Below are positions 37,075-46,664 of a stretch of DNA of 64,000 nucleotides, piece by piece (positions within the stretch are counted from its first letter, which is position 1; the number at the start of each line of letters is the position of its first letter). The notes beneath the pieces were generated by a model. The model made no database searches. It worked only from the letters and a program-made list of their open reading frames with translations, and was not told where the DNA came from. This stretch comes from Polaromonas sp. (GTDB lineage: Bacteria > Pseudomonadota > Gammaproteobacteria > Burkholderiales > Burkholderiaceae_C), in contig NZ_JAQSDL010000115.1 in assembly GCF_029945895.1 (NCBI RefSeq), positions 44,304 to 108,303 on the forward strand, in the 5' to 3' direction. The position numbers and the translations under genes were made by a program.

Positions 37075-39141
37075 TCAGCCTGCTCCCTGACCGGTCGCCT
37101 GACGGCTCGAGCCTCGCTGGCCGGCCTGCTCGCGATTGATCCGCTGGACTGCAACAACATCGATGATCAACGCCACGTTGCCATCGCCCAGAATCGTTGC
37201 AGCGGAAATGCCCGGCACCTTGCGGTAATTGGTCTCCAGGTTCTTGACCACCACCTGGTGTTGGCCGACCAGCTGATCCACCAACAACGCAAAACGTGTG
37301 CCGTCCGCCTGGACAATGACCGCAATGCCCTGCATCGGATGGCTCACCGCGTCGGCGACCCCGAACAGCTTGTGCAGCTCGATCAGCGCCAGGTACTCGC
37401 CGCGTACATGCATGACATGTTCGTCGCTGGTGATCGAGTGGACATCCTTTTCCAGCGGCTGCAGGGATTCGATGACATAGTTGAGCGGAAGGATGTAGAT
37501 CTCCTTGCCCACCTTGACTGACATGCCGTTGAGGATGGCCAGCGTCAGCGGCAGGACGATCCTGATGGTTGTGCCCTTGCCTTGCGCGGACGCAATTTCC
37601 ACATGGCCCCCCATTTCGTGGATGTTGCGTTTCACCACATCCATGCCCACCCCGCGGCCGGACACGTCCGTCACGGCCTCCGCCGTGGAAAAACCGGGGG
37701 CAAAAATCAGCTGCCAGACTTCGTCATCGGAAATCGTCTCGCTGATGGCCATGCCCTGCTGTATCGCCTTGGCCAGAATCCTCTCCCGGACCAGTCCGCC
37801 GCCGTCGTCCTTGACCTCGATCACGATGCTGCCGCCCTGGTGCTGCGCTGACATGGTCAAACGCCCGACCGGGTCCTTGCCTGCGAACACCCGTTGCTCG
37901 GGACTTTCGATGCCGTGGTCCAGGCTGTTGCGGACCAGATGGGTGATCGGGTCGATGATCCGCTCGATCAGGCTCTTGTCGAGCTCCGTTTCCTTGCCGA
38001 CCGTGATCAACTGGACCTGCTTTCCGAGCTTGGCGGACAGGTCGCGGATCAGGCGCGGAAAACGGCTGAAGACATAGTCCATGGGCATCATCCGGATCGA
38101 CATCACCGATTCCTGCAGATCACGCGCATTGCGCTCCAGATGACCCATGCCACTGAGCAGGCGTTCGTGCAGCACCGGGTCCAGCGTCGAAGCGGTCTGC
38201 GTCAGCATCGACTGGGTGATCACAAGCTCACCGACCAGGTTGATGATCTGGTCGACCTTTTCAACATCCACCCGGATCGAGCTGGACTCCTTGGCGCTCC
38301 CGGCCACCGCAACCGCAGCAGCACCCGCAGCCGGCTTGACTGCGACCGGTGCAGGCGCAGAAGTCTCCGCGGAGACCGCCTGGCCCTCCGGGATATTGGT
38401 GTCCTGGATCACCGTGGCGGCAACGGGAGCGGCCAGGGGCTCCGTGCTGATTTCCATCTGATCAGCCTCGATGATGAAGCAGCAAACAGCAATGATGTCG
38501 TCAGCATCACAGGTGGTCTTGAGCCAGATGCTCAGGCTGTCCTCTGTCTGGGTTTGCGCGATCACTTTTCCCAGATTGGCCAGCTCACCGCTCAGCACCC
38601 GGCAATCGCCTTCCGAAACTTTCAGAAAACGCACTTTCAGGGTCTGCCCGTCCGTGGCGTCTGCCGTCTCGGCTGCAGGCGGAGCCGGAGCCGGTGCCGG
38701 CACGGCGACTGCCGCCTGCGCCGGGGCTGCAGCAGGTCCGGCAGCCGATCCGCCCCCTTCCTCCTGGGCCAGCTGCCGCAACACCTCGCAGATTCGCGTG
38801 ACCGTGTCACGGTCAGGTTCGCCGCCGTCCCGGTAGGCACTCATTTGTTTTTGCAGCACGTCTTTGGTCTCCAGAAAGGCATCCATCAGCCTGGTGTTCA
38901 GTTTGAGTTCGCCGTGGCGCGCACGGTCGAACAGGTTTTCAAGCAGGTGCGTGGTGTCCGTCAACGCCAGAAAACCAAATGTGGCTGCGCCGCCCTTGAT
39001 CGAATGTGCGGCACGAAAAATCGCATTGAGGTGTTCGCTGTCCGGTGCCTCAAGGTCGAGCCCGAGAAGCAGCAGCTCCATCTCGGCCAGCAACTCGTCG
39101 GCCTCCTCAAAAAATGCCTGGTAAAACTGGGTGATATCCAT
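37075..39141 (-). CDS. cheA: Chemotaxis histidine kinase CheA
   Basis: 688-aa kinase: Hpt domain (phosphoacceptor H46 in AAHSIKGGAATF), linker/P2-like region (about 165-250), dimerisation domain from about 290, HATPase with N box HLVRNSLDHGIE and G boxes VKDDGGGL and GRGVGMDVVK, and a C-terminal CheW-like domain from about 540. It would phosphorylate CheY encoded next door. In the minus-strand flhDC-motAB-cheY-cheA arrangement; no cheW, cheR or cheB in the window. Confidence 0.95.
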   Translation of the reverse strand: MDITQFYQAFFEEADELLAEMELLLLGLDLEAPDSEHLNAIFRAAHSIKGGAATFGFLALTDTTHLLENLFDRARHGELKLNTRLMDAFLETKDVLQKQMSAYRDGGEPDRDTVTRICEVLRQLAQEEGGGSAAGPAAAPAQAAVAVPAPAPAPPAAETADATDGQTLKVRFLKVSEGDCRVLSGELANLGKVIAQTQTEDSLSIWLKTTCDADDIIAVCCFIIEADQMEISTEPLAAPVAATVIQDTNIPEGQAVSAETSAPAPVAVKPAAGAAAVAVAGSAKESSSIRVDVEKVDQIINLVGELVITQSMLTQTASTLDPVLHERLLSGMGHLERNARDLQESVMSIRMMPMDYVFSRFPRLIRDLSAKLGKQVQLITVGKETELDKSLIERIIDPITHLVRNSLDHGIESPEQRVFAGKDPVGRLTMSAQHQGGSIVIEVKDDGGGLVRERILAKAIQQGMAISETISDDEVWQLIFAPGFSTAEAVTDVSGRGVGMDVVKRNIHEMGGHVEIASAQGKGTTIRIVLPLTLAILNGMSVKVGKEIYILPLNYVIESLQPLEKDVHSITSDEHVMHVRGEYLALIELHKLFGVADAVSHPMQGIAVIVQADGTRFALLVDQLVGQHQVVVKNLETNYRKVPGISAATILGDGNVALIIDVVAVQRINREQAGQRGSSRQATGQGAG

Positions 39142-39217
39142 CGCGCTAGGTCTCTCGTATTGGGGTACTGTCGCCCCCGGTGGGCGACAGATGCCACCCG
39201 TCGGGGGAGGGACGGCC

Positions 39218-39586
39218 TCAGGCCATCAGGCTGCCGACCACGGCCAGCAGGGTGTCGGATTCAATGGGCTTGCACAACCAGCCGGTCGCGCCGGCCTTTC
39301 TCGCCTCTGATTTGCTGGCGTCATTGCTGATCGTGCTCAGAATCAGGATGGGTACCTGCGCGCAATCAGACCGCTGCCGCAGCTGGCGCGTCAGCTCGCC
39401 CCCATCCATGGGAATCATGGTCCAGTCGGTCAGCACCAGATCAACCGCGGACTTGCTGACCTGTTCCAGCGCAGCACTGCCGTCTTCGGCCAGCAACACG
39501 GCGTAACCCGCCTGCTGAAGCACCGCGGAGTTGAGATGGCGCATGACGGCCGAGTCGTCAACGACCAATATGGTTTTCATGTTCAT
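39218..39586 (-). CDS. cheY: CheY-like chemotaxis response regulator
   Basis: 122-aa single receiver domain: D10-D11 pocket (VVDDSAV), phosphoacceptor D54 in LVLTDWTMI, K104 in CKPI. Switch residue Thr/Ser region ILSTISN. No output domain, so it likely binds FliM. Starts at 39586, directly at the motB stop (TAA adjacent to ATG), so coupled. Confidence 0.9.
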   Translation of the reverse strand: MNMKTILVVDDSAVMRHLNSAVLQQAGYAVLLAEDGSAALEQVSKSAVDLVLTDWTMIPMDGGELTRQLRQRSDCAQVPILILSTISNDASKSEARKAGATGWLCKPIESDTLLAVVGSLMA

Positions 39587-40519
39587 TTAGATACGGCCTC
39601 CCGGCTTTGTGGCTGTGGCATCGAGCGCGGCTTGTTTGCCAGGGCCTGGCTTGACGCCGACCTGCTTGAGCGCGGAAGTGGCCATGTTGCTGTTTTCTAT
39701 GTCTGCCTGGGCACGGCGGTTCAGCACCACGATGCTGATACGGCGGTTAACCGCCGCATACGGGTCATCCTTGTTCAGATGCACACTCGAAGACACTCCC
39801 ACGACCCGCAGCACTTTCGTATCCTGCATGCCGCCGGCAAGCAATTCCCGCCTCGAGGCGTTGGCCCGGTCCGCCGACAGTTCCCAATTGCTGTAGGACT
39901 TGTCGCCCTGGGTGTACACCGTTGCATCGGTGTGCCCCGAGAGCGTGAGTTTGCTGGGTTGTTCATTGAGCACCGGACCGAGTTCGCGCAGGATGGTGCG
40001 CATATAGGACACCACCACGGCGCTGGAGCGGTCGAACATGGGCCGGTTGCTGCTGTCGACGATCTGGATTCGCAGGCCCTCGGGCGTGATGTCGATCAGC
40101 AGCTGCGGCCGGAACTGCTTGAGCACCGGACTGGACTCGATCATGTCGTCGAGCCGCTGTTTGAGGTTCTCCAGCCGCTTGACGTCATTCGGGTCATTGC
40201 TGCTCTCTTCTTCGGACTGCCTGACCTCCCCGTCGACACGGGAAGTCGGGTCGGAGCCACCGCCCGGAATCACACTGGTGCTGGTGCTGCTTTTCTGGCC
40301 CCCGCTGATGGCAACCTTCAGGGGCATCTTGAACTGTTCCGCGATGCCGGCGAGCTGCTTCGGTGTCTGTGTACTCAGCAGCCACATGACCAGGAAAAAC
40401 GCGAACATCGCCGTCATGAAGTCGGCAAACGCAATTTTCCACGCGCCGCCGTGGTGAGCAGCTGCCCGCACCGGCCGCTTGATGATGATGATGGGCCGTT
40501 TGCCGCCGGTGTCGCTCAC
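39587..40519 (-). CDS. motB: Flagellar stator protein MotB
   Basis: 310-aa stator: cytosolic N-terminus, transmembrane helix (about 28-48, AFADFMTAMFAFFLVMWLL) with the essential proton-binding Asp in ADFMTAMF, a linker, and an OmpA-like peptidoglycan-binding domain near 150-260 (LSGHTDATVY and NRRISIVV). 21 bp after the motA stop. Confidence 0.95.
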   Translation of the reverse strand: MSDTGGKRPIIIIKRPVRAAAHHGGAWKIAFADFMTAMFAFFLVMWLLSTQTPKQLAGIAEQFKMPLKVAISGGQKSSTSTSVIPGGGSDPTSRVDGEVRQSEEESSNDPNDVKRLENLKQRLDDMIESSPVLKQFRPQLLIDITPEGLRIQIVDSSNRPMFDRSSAVVVSYMRTILRELGPVLNEQPSKLTLSGHTDATVYTQGDKSYSNWELSADRANASRRELLAGGMQDTKVLRVVGVSSSVHLNKDDPYAAVNRRISIVVLNRRAQADIENSNMATSALKQVGVKPGPGKQAALDATATKPGGRI

Positions 40520-40540
40520 TGCTGACTCCTTCCGCCTGCC

Positions 40541-41404
40541 TTAACGGCTCTTGACTTCACGGACGTGCTCGTCAAGCTCGGTAAACGACGGTCGTTCGGT
40601 CGAACAGAGGATCTTCCGTCCAAATTCAACGGCCAGTTGTGGCGCATATCCGTTCAGACTGGCCATCAGGGTGACCTTGATGCACTGGTAGACCTTCAGC
40701 GACTCGACCACCTTGTGCTCGATCAAACTGGCCAGCGGTGACACAAAGCCGTAGGCCATCAGGATGCCGAGAAAGGTACCGACCATCGCATGCGCAATCA
40801 ATTGGCCCATTTCCGCGGGTGGCAAGTCGGCAGAAGCAAGCGCATGCACAACGCCGAGAACCGCGGCCACAATGCCCAGCGCCGGAAGCGCATCGCCGAC
40901 ACGCATCAGGCTGTGTGCCGGAACCTCCGCCTCGTGCCTGTAGGTTTCGAGTTCGTGCTCCATCAACTCCCCGATCTCATGCGCATCCGTGTTGCCGCTC
41001 ACGATCAGCCGCAGGTAGTCGGTCATGAACTCCAACACACGCTCATCTTTCAGAATGACCGGGTAGGGCGCGAAAACTGCACTGTTCTGGGGGTCGTCGA
41101 TATCCGACTCCAGTGCCATCATGCCTTCCTTGCGGCCTTTGGAGAGCAGCACATACAGCAGTGCAAGCAGCTCCATGTAAAGCGCCTTGTCGTGTTTCTT
41201 CGAGTTGCCCAGCAGCTTGGGAAGCTGCTTCATCGTGGCGCGTATGGTCCTGCTGTCATTTCCCGCGACAAATGCCCCCACGGCGGCCCCGCCGATGATC
41301 AGCACCTCGAGAGGCTGAAACAGCACGCCGAAATGCCCGCCCATCAGCGCATACCCGCCGAACACGGACCCCAGCACAACCAGATAGCCAACAATTACCA
41401 GCAC
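40541..41404 (-). CDS. motA: Flagellar stator protein MotA
   Basis: 287-aa proton-channel subunit with four membrane segments: two near the N-terminus (residues 1-22 and 35-50), two around 170-220 (LPALGIVAAVLGVVHAL and VGTFLGILMAYGFVSPL). Starts 25 bp after flhC; the two genes are probably co-transcribed. Confidence 0.95.
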   Translation of the reverse strand: MLVIVGYLVVLGSVFGGYALMGGHFGVLFQPLEVLIIGGAAVGAFVAGNDSRTIRATMKQLPKLLGNSKKHDKALYMELLALLYVLLSKGRKEGMMALESDIDDPQNSAVFAPYPVILKDERVLEFMTDYLRLIVSGNTDAHEIGELMEHELETYRHEAEVPAHSLMRVGDALPALGIVAAVLGVVHALASADLPPAEMGQLIAHAMVGTFLGILMAYGFVSPLASLIEHKVVESLKVYQCIKVTLMASLNGYAPQLAVEFGRKILCSTERPSFTELDEHVREVKSR

Positions 41405-41429
41405 AGTGTTCTCCCACTACTCATTCAAA

Positions 41430-42080
41430 TCAGGCTGCAGGCAAACCGGTCACCCGCGACCCGCGCGCCCCATTCATCACGTCAGCCAGCCACTGCGAGG
41501 ATGAAATCGTGCATGGGTTGCCAGCGACGGTGACCGGCATGTCGGCATGGTCGTGCGGGACACTGGTCTTGCGTGTCTTGCCTGCCCGCGAGGGAGGACG
41601 ACACAACACGCAGACGTAACCGGACTGGGAGTCATGGGCATGGGCGACAAAAAGGCCCGTGCAGCGGGTGCAGGTGCTCAGTTGCAACATGTCACTGTCA
41701 AAGAAGCGCACCAGTGTCCAGGCCCTTGTGAAGTCAAGCACCGGCTCGACGCCCTGCTGCTGCACCTGCTCGATATAGAGCCGGTAGCTCTTGATGATGG
41801 CCGAGATCCGGGTGCACCCCCCATGCGTGACCATGAAGCGGTAGATGTTGTAAAACATCGACGAATGGATGTTCGACAGCCAGGTCATGAACCAGTCGGT
41901 GGAGAAAGGCAGCAGGCCTTTGGGAGGCGATGCGCCCTTGATCTCCTTGTACAGCTTGATCAGACGGTCACGGCTCAGACTGGTTTCGGCTTCCAGGAAC
42001 TGCAGGCGGGCACCCAGCTTGATCAAGTCCATTGCCAGGTGGATTTCACGTGCCTCAAGGATGACGCTTTTAGCGGCCAT
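41430..42080 (-). CDS. flhC: Flagellar master regulator subunit FlhC
   Basis: 216-aa partner of FlhD; zinc site of two Cys pairs (CTRC near residue 139 and CVLC near 158). FlhD4C2 activates class 2 flagellar genes such as the fliF operon here. GGGAG upstream. C-terminal tail from about 165 extends beyond the zinc site. Confidence 0.95.
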   Translation of the reverse strand: MAAKSVILEAREIHLAMDLIKLGARLQFLEAETSLSRDRLIKLYKEIKGASPPKGLLPFSTDWFMTWLSNIHSSMFYNIYRFMVTHGGCTRISAIIKSYRLYIEQVQQQGVEPVLDFTRAWTLVRFFDSDMLQLSTCTRCTGLFVAHAHDSQSGYVCVLCRPPSRAGKTRKTSVPHDHADMPVTVAGNPCTISSSQWLADVMNGARGSRVTGLPAA

Positions 42081-42134
42081 ACGGATGGCTCCCGGAACAT
42101 TGAAGCGCGGGGGCGTTGCGGACTGGGCGAACCA

Positions 42135-42452
42135 TCAGTTAACCGCCTCGACCTGCTGGCCGGACAGCAAAATGGCGGTGTGCGCCTGCTGCAAGGCCAG
42201 ATTTTTGCCGCCCAGCGTCAGCGCCGACAAAATGGGTTGATCGTCAAAACGGAAGCGGCACAGCAGCAGGCTGGAACCGGCCAGCTTCACAATCTGCGAA
42301 AGCGACAGGTTGCCAAGCAGGTCGGCCAATTCCCGGCTCATGCCCAGCCGGAACATCGCAGAAGCAACATCTTCCCTGACCAGCCGCTGGGCCAGCAGCA
42401 GGTAGGCCAAATTCAAATCACCAATTTCGCTGGCGGTACCAGTTTCAACCAC
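42135..42452 (-). CDS. flhD: Flagellar master regulator subunit FlhD
   Basis: 105 aa from GTG 42452, with AGGAG 6 nt upstream (frame upstream to 42479 is untypical). Helical FlhD core, [16 protein letters not shown] at the N-terminus. Length matches the family. First gene of the flhDC-motAB-che block, preceded by a long AT-rich region. Confidence 0.9.
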   Translation of the reverse strand: MVETGTASEIGDLNLAYLLLAQRLVREDVASAMFRLGMSRELADLLGNLSLSQIVKLAGSSLLLCRFRFDDQPILSALTLGGKNLALQQAHTAILLSGQQVEAVN

Positions 42453-42479
42453 GTCTGAACTCCTCTTGTATCTCGTCAT

Positions 42480-42731
42480 GCAGGTTTATTGCGGAAGGCG
42501 TACAAAAGTAACACTTTTGTCATATTTCCGCGCTATCACAGATTTATCAGTATTTATGTCAGAAAAAATCTGCTTTGCAATTTTTAACATAGAACAGTTA
42601 AAACTTACACATCAAGATCGTATTTATCATTTGAGTATCATTTTTACGTCAATTATCATATTCAATAACCGATTAGAGTTATAAAAAAACTACTTTTGAT
42701 TATTTAAATGGTCATCTCGACGACAAAGTGG
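42480..42731. promoter_or_regulatory. AT-rich upstream region of flhDC
   Basis: Strikingly low GC compared with the surrounding chromosome. A perfect ACAAAAGT-AAC-ACTTTTGT inverted repeat is at 42502-42520. The region between the flhB-like gene and flhD is the natural place for flhDC promoter and regulator sites; bound regulators are unknown. Confidence 0.6.
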
Positions 42732-43049
42732 CTATCCAGGGCTAAGTTCCTGTCGCTCCAGTTGATGCACCCAAGCCAGCATTTCCGCGACAGCGATGTA
42801 CAAATTGGGCGGAATCCGGGAATCAAGGTCCACGTGCATCAGCAGTTTCACGAGTTCAGGCGAGGTATGCACATACAGGCCGCTTTCCTGCGCACGCTGG
42901 ACGATGGCATCGGCCACCGCGCCATAACCCTTGGCGACGACCCGGGGTGCAGCACCTCCCACTGCAGCGGAGAGCGCAATCGCGCTTGGCCGGTCGGGCA
43001 TGTGGCTTTTGGCCACGGGCCATGAGGAGGGGTCAAGCGGCATCGCCAT
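42732..43049 (-). CDS. FlhB C-terminal-domain homologue (FhlB-like export switch)
   Basis: 105 aa resembling only the cytoplasmic C-terminal part of FlhB/EscU (AIALSAAVGG...AKGYGAVADAIVQRAQESG). No membrane segments. Overlaps the FliK-like gene upstream by 17 nt, so coupled. Such stand-alone domains exist beside FliK-like genes, for example in Bacillus (ylqG-ylqH), and may modulate substrate switching of the flagellar export gate. Confidence 0.8.
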   Translation of the reverse strand: MAMPLDPSSWPVAKSHMPDRPSAIALSAAVGGAAPRVVAKGYGAVADAIVQRAQESGLYVHTSPELVKLLMHVDLDSRIPPNLYIAVAEMLAWVHQLERQELSPG

Positions 43050-44373
43050 GTCCCGGTTTGTCCGATGCCCGGGTGTCTTCCGCCAGGGCGCCGATCTGGA
43101 ACTCGGTCAACTGCAGTCCCAGTGCACCGAAGCGCTGCGGCAACAGGTCGCGGCCCGCGCCGAGCAGTGCAACAGTGGCCTTTTCGGATGCCATCAGACG
43201 CAGCCGCAGCGCAGTACCGCAAAGGCTCAAGCGGAGGTCCACATCGCCCAGCCTGGGCAGTTGCAGGGCCACCCGCGTGGTCCAGGTGGACGCTGCAGGG
43301 CGATCACCGTCGTCATTGCGGTCCGCCTCCTGTTGGTTCTGCTCCCTGCCCTCCTCGCGTATTTCCCAGTCCATGGGTGTGCCCGGCCAGCCTTCACCGC
43401 TCCAGCGAAAGACCGGCAGCGCCAGCATCTCGAGTTGCTGGCGCACCAGCGCAACAGCCTCCGGATGAATGGCCGGGACCGGCTCGCCTCGCGCGCGAAC
43501 GGGTACGGCGCCCGTGCCGGGGTCAGCGTCCGTGAATTGCTCTGCATCGGCGCCATGAAGGGGGATCAGTCCGCTTTCAGGCATTCCCACACGGCTGTAG
43601 GCGGCGGCGAGTTCGGCTGTTTCCGGGTGACCCGTCCTGACAGATGGCTGCGGAAGGCGTTCCGGAGCAGCATCGGCTTCGGCACTGCTGTCCGGCGAAG
43701 CCGGTGCAGCATCCTGCTGCACTTCCGCAGGCGCCAGGGTATCGATGCCAGGCAATACAGAAATGGTGCCAGCGGGCACCAAGGTGGATGCCGGGACGGC
43801 TGGCGCCGCGGCACCGCTGGCTGACAGTTCCAGCGCAGCCAGGGTCGCGGCCGGAACGGGCATGACGCGCCTGGCAGCAGACGTCAGCCCGGCTTGCGGC
43901 TCCTGCGCCATCTGGGCCAGCGAGCGCGAGCCAGCGGCATACTGTTGCAGGTGGGATTCGTAAAACAGGCCCGAAACGGCGACGGTCCGGGCCAGCGTCG
44001 CAGCCAAGGCGGGAACCGCCAGGGTGGAGCCCAAGGGGGAGAGGGGGACCGCCCCACGAACGGCAGGCACGGAATCCGTCGGCAGATTCAGGATGGTGCT
44101 GACAACACGGGCGGCAGCACTCAGGGTAACGGCACCGCCCGCCCGGCCCGTAGCGCTGCCATGTCCGCCGTCACCCTTTTCAGGAAGCACCCCGGCCAAC
44201 TGACGCTGCAAGGCTTCGCGCGAAGGCAGGCGCACGTCATTGCTGACTTCTTCGACAGTGGTCACGGCGCCGGGACCGGCAATTTCAACCTGCGCCTTCA
44301 GCGGTACCAGGTCCACGCGCTGACCCAGCCGCGTGGCCAAAAGGGTATCGACCAAAGGCGTCACGCCGCTCAT
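43033..44373 (-). CDS. FliK-like hook-length/Flg_hook domain protein
   Basis: 446 aa with a long low-complexity Ala/Pro/Val-rich central region and a C-terminal domain (about 330-440, VALQLPRLGDVDLRLSL) resembling the FliK hook-length control domain. Start ATG 44373 overlaps the fliT stop (ATGA). A second FliK is at 54675-56033. Its partner downstream is the FlhB C-terminal-domain homologue. Confidence 0.7.
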   Translation of the reverse strand: MSGVTPLVDTLLATRLGQRVDLVPLKAQVEIAGPGAVTTVEEVSNDVRLPSREALQRQLAGVLPEKGDGGHGSATGRAGGAVTLSAAARVVSTILNLPTDSVPAVRGAVPLSPLGSTLAVPALAATLARTVAVSGLFYESHLQQYAAGSRSLAQMAQEPQAGLTSAARRVMPVPAATLAALELSASGAAAPAVPASTLVPAGTISVLPGIDTLAPAEVQQDAAPASPDSSAEADAAPERLPQPSVRTGHPETAELAAAYSRVGMPESGLIPLHGADAEQFTDADPGTGAVPVRARGEPVPAIHPEAVALVRQQLEMLALPVFRWSGEGWPGTPMDWEIREEGREQNQQEADRNDDGDRPAASTWTTRVALQLPRLGDVDLRLSLCGTALRLRLMASEKATVALLGAGRDLLPQRFGALGLQLTEFQIGALAEDTRASDKPGHGDAA

Positions 44374-44711
44374 GAAAGGGAATGACCTTGACCGTAGGCC
44401 CGTTGAACGCTCTGCTGCTGCTCCAGGCTCTGCATCGCCGTCACCAGCTTGGCAAGCTGGGGCATGACCATGCCGAAGATCTCGTTGGAATTGGCAGTGA
44501 TACGGCCCAGCAACTGGTACTTCCGTGCCGACTGCGCTTCGTCCAGCGCATGCAGGGGTTCGATCTCCCTGAGGCGATCCACCATACCGCTGTACTGCGT
44601 TTCCAGTATCGGCAAGTCGGCCCATTGCCTGGTTCGGGCCAGGATCAGCATGCGCTCGGTCAGCGGCGCAATCTGCTCGTAACAGTTCATGACTTCACTT
44701 TGGGAACCCAT
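44370..44711 (-). CDS. fliT: Flagellar protein FliT
   Basis: 113-aa helical chaperone of FliD, residues YEQIAPLTERMLILARTRQW at the start; also modulates FlhDC in enterics. Start MGSQSEV at 44711 has GGAGCG 6 nt upstream. It follows the fliS stop by one base. Confidence 0.8.
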   Translation of the reverse strand: MGSQSEVMNCYEQIAPLTERMLILARTRQWADLPILETQYSGMVDRLREIEPLHALDEAQSARKYQLLGRITANSNEIFGMVMPQLAKLVTAMQSLEQQQSVQRAYGQGHSLS

Positions 44712-44712
44712 G

Positions 44713-45189
44713 TCACGCTCCGGCAGAAAAACGGGCCGCCCCGGGCGCAGCGGAAGCCGTCGGCAGCGGTCGCGACTGGTGGGGGTCGATTTCGCGCCAT
44801 GCGGAACTGATGTTGTCCAGCAAGCGGTCCGCCTCGTCCAGCAGCGCTGGGTCGTTGCGCAGATTGGCAAACAGAAGGCGCTGGGTGACATAGTCGTAAA
44901 ACGCCGACAGGTCCGCCACCAGTTCGGCGCCGGCCATGCCGCCGGCTTCCGGGTCCAGGCTCGCCTTCAGGCCGTTGTCGACGATGTTGATGGCCTTCGA
45001 AATGGCCTGTCCCTTGGCACTGATGTCGTTGCTGGCCATGTGGTGACGTGCCATGGCAATGGCCGTTTTGGCGCCGTCGAACAGCATAGTGATCAGCTGG
45101 TGCGGCGAGGCACTCATGGCTCCGCTCTCAGTGCCGACTTTGGCGTAGGCGCTCGCGCCCGAATTGTAGGAGTGGGAGGGGGTGTACAT
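44713..45189 (-). CDS. fliS: Flagellin chaperone FliS
   Basis: 158-aa flagellin-export chaperone; YxxV-like YNSGASAYAKV near residue 8-18, LITMLFDGAKTAIAMA helix, ISKAINIVDNGLKASLD. C-terminal 20 residues form a Pro/Ala-rich tail. Follows fliD by 13 bp. Confidence 0.92.
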   Translation of the reverse strand: MYTPSHSYNSGASAYAKVGTESGAMSASPHQLITMLFDGAKTAIAMARHHMASNDISAKGQAISKAINIVDNGLKASLDPEAGGMAGAELVADLSAFYDYVTQRLLFANLRNDPALLDEADRLLDNISSAWREIDPHQSRPLPTASAAPGAARFSAGA

Positions 45190-45202
45190 AAAACCTTCGG
45201 GC

Positions 45203-46639
45203 CTATTTGCTTGAACTCATGTTGGCGAACTGCTGCGTCAGATAGTTGCCGGTAGCCTGCATGCGCGATACCAGCAGGTCCAGCGCGGTGAACTGTTTTT
45301 TGTAGCGCTCAATGGTGGCCTCGACCCGGCTCTGCGTCGCGGTGTATTGGTGGTCCAGCGATTTCAGCGAGGTCTGTATGCCCGTCGTCGCGGCGCTGAT
45401 CATGCCGTTGGTCTTGGTGAAACCCTCCAGCAAGGTCGACACCTGTTTGCCGACGCCGCCCGTGGTCCCGTCGCCGGCGAACAGCTCGGCCACCGCGGTC
45501 GGACTGGCCGCCAAAGCGGTCTTCAGCTTGGCGGTGTCGAAAGCCAGGGTGCCGTCCTTCTGGAAACCCACACCAATCCTGGACAGCACCTTGAGCTCGC
45601 CTGCCTGTGGTGTGTTCAGCGCGGCACGAATTCGTGTCTGGATGGTACGTAGCGTCGAGTCGCCGACCAGCGGCGCACCGGTATGCTTTTCCGTGTCGTA
45701 TTTGGTCAGCTGGGCCGCCGTGGTCTGCAGGCTGTTGTAGGCTGTGACGAAACCGGCGATGGCCGCTTCCACTGAGGAGCTGTCGCGACTGACCGTCAGC
45801 GTGCTGGCCCCGGTCTTTGCCAGCGTCATCGTCACGCCGGGGGCGGCGTCGGCCACCGTATTGGTCTTGGAGGTCACGGCCACGCCGCCGATCGTGAGCA
45901 TCGCATTGGACGCGACGGCGGTCTGCTGCAGGGCCTGCGCGCCGGAAGCGTCATGGTTGAGCAGCCCTTGCAGGCTGGCGTCGCCGGCGACGGAAATCCG
46001 CATGCTCGAGGCCACGCCCGTGTCTTTGGAAGTGAGCACCAAGCGGTACGGCGAAGTCCCGCCGTCATTGACGATGGCGGCCGTGACGCCAATGTCGGCG
46101 CTCTTGTTGATCGCGTCGCGCAGACCTTCCAGCGAGTTGTTGCTGTCGTCGATCACGATGGACTTCGCCGCGCGAGCGGCATCGGCGGTGAAGGACGCAC
46201 CGCTGTAGGTGCCGGTGGCGGCGTTCAGCGTGCCGCCAGAGATGGTGCCGAAATCGATGGTGACGGTGCCCTTGCCCACGGCGGCCGTGGCGTTGGCTAC
46301 GCCCGCGGCGGCCAGCGACTGCGCTGCGGCCAGCTGGGTGACGTTGACCGCATAAATCCCGGCGGCGCCCGTGGCCGAGGCCGCAGCAGTAAGTACGTCG
46401 GTGTTACTGGAGGCCGCCTTGACGCCCTGGAACAGGTTGGCGTCAGCCAGCTTGCCGGCCGCTGTCTGCAAGGTGCTGAGCGCGCCCTGAAGGGTGCCGT
46501 AGGCCGACAGCTTGGCGGTGTAGCTGATCTGCTGCTTTTGCAGCATGACGAGGGGTTGGCTTTCCGCCTTGGTGAGACTGGTGAGAAGGCCACTCAAATC
46601 GAGATTTGACCCAATACCCAAACTTGAAACCGATGCCAT
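45203..46639 (-). CDS. fliD: Flagellar hook-associated protein 2 (filament cap)
   Basis: 478-aa filament cap protein: N-terminal GIGSNLDLSGLLTSLTKAE and C-terminal domain with AGDGTTGGVGKQVSTLLEGF near 395; final helices QYTATQSRVEATIERYKKQF. Follows flaG by 25 bp. Confidence 0.95.
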   Translation of the reverse strand: MASVSSLGIGSNLDLSGLLTSLTKAESQPLVMLQKQQISYTAKLSAYGTLQGALSTLQTAAGKLADANLFQGVKAASSNTDVLTAAASATGAAGIYAVNVTQLAAAQSLAAAGVANATAAVGKGTVTIDFGTISGGTLNAATGTYSGASFTADAARAAKSIVIDDSNNSLEGLRDAINKSADIGVTAAIVNDGGTSPYRLVLTSKDTGVASSMRISVAGDASLQGLLNHDASGAQALQQTAVASNAMLTIGGVAVTSKTNTVADAAPGVTMTLAKTGASTLTVSRDSSSVEAAIAGFVTAYNSLQTTAAQLTKYDTEKHTGAPLVGDSTLRTIQTRIRAALNTPQAGELKVLSRIGVGFQKDGTLAFDTAKLKTALAASPTAVAELFAGDGTTGGVGKQVSTLLEGFTKTNGMISAATTGIQTSLKSLDHQYTATQSRVEATIERYKKQFTALDLLVSRMQATGNYLTQQFANMSSSK

Positions 46640-46664
46640 GGATGACTCCTGAAGGTGTTTTGAA

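Noticed and set aside
42466..42684. 72-aa plus-strand frame in the AT-rich flhDC upstream region
   Set aside because: No ribosome-binding site, overlaps the flhD start antisense, composition follows the AT-rich DNA; the region is better explained as control DNA.
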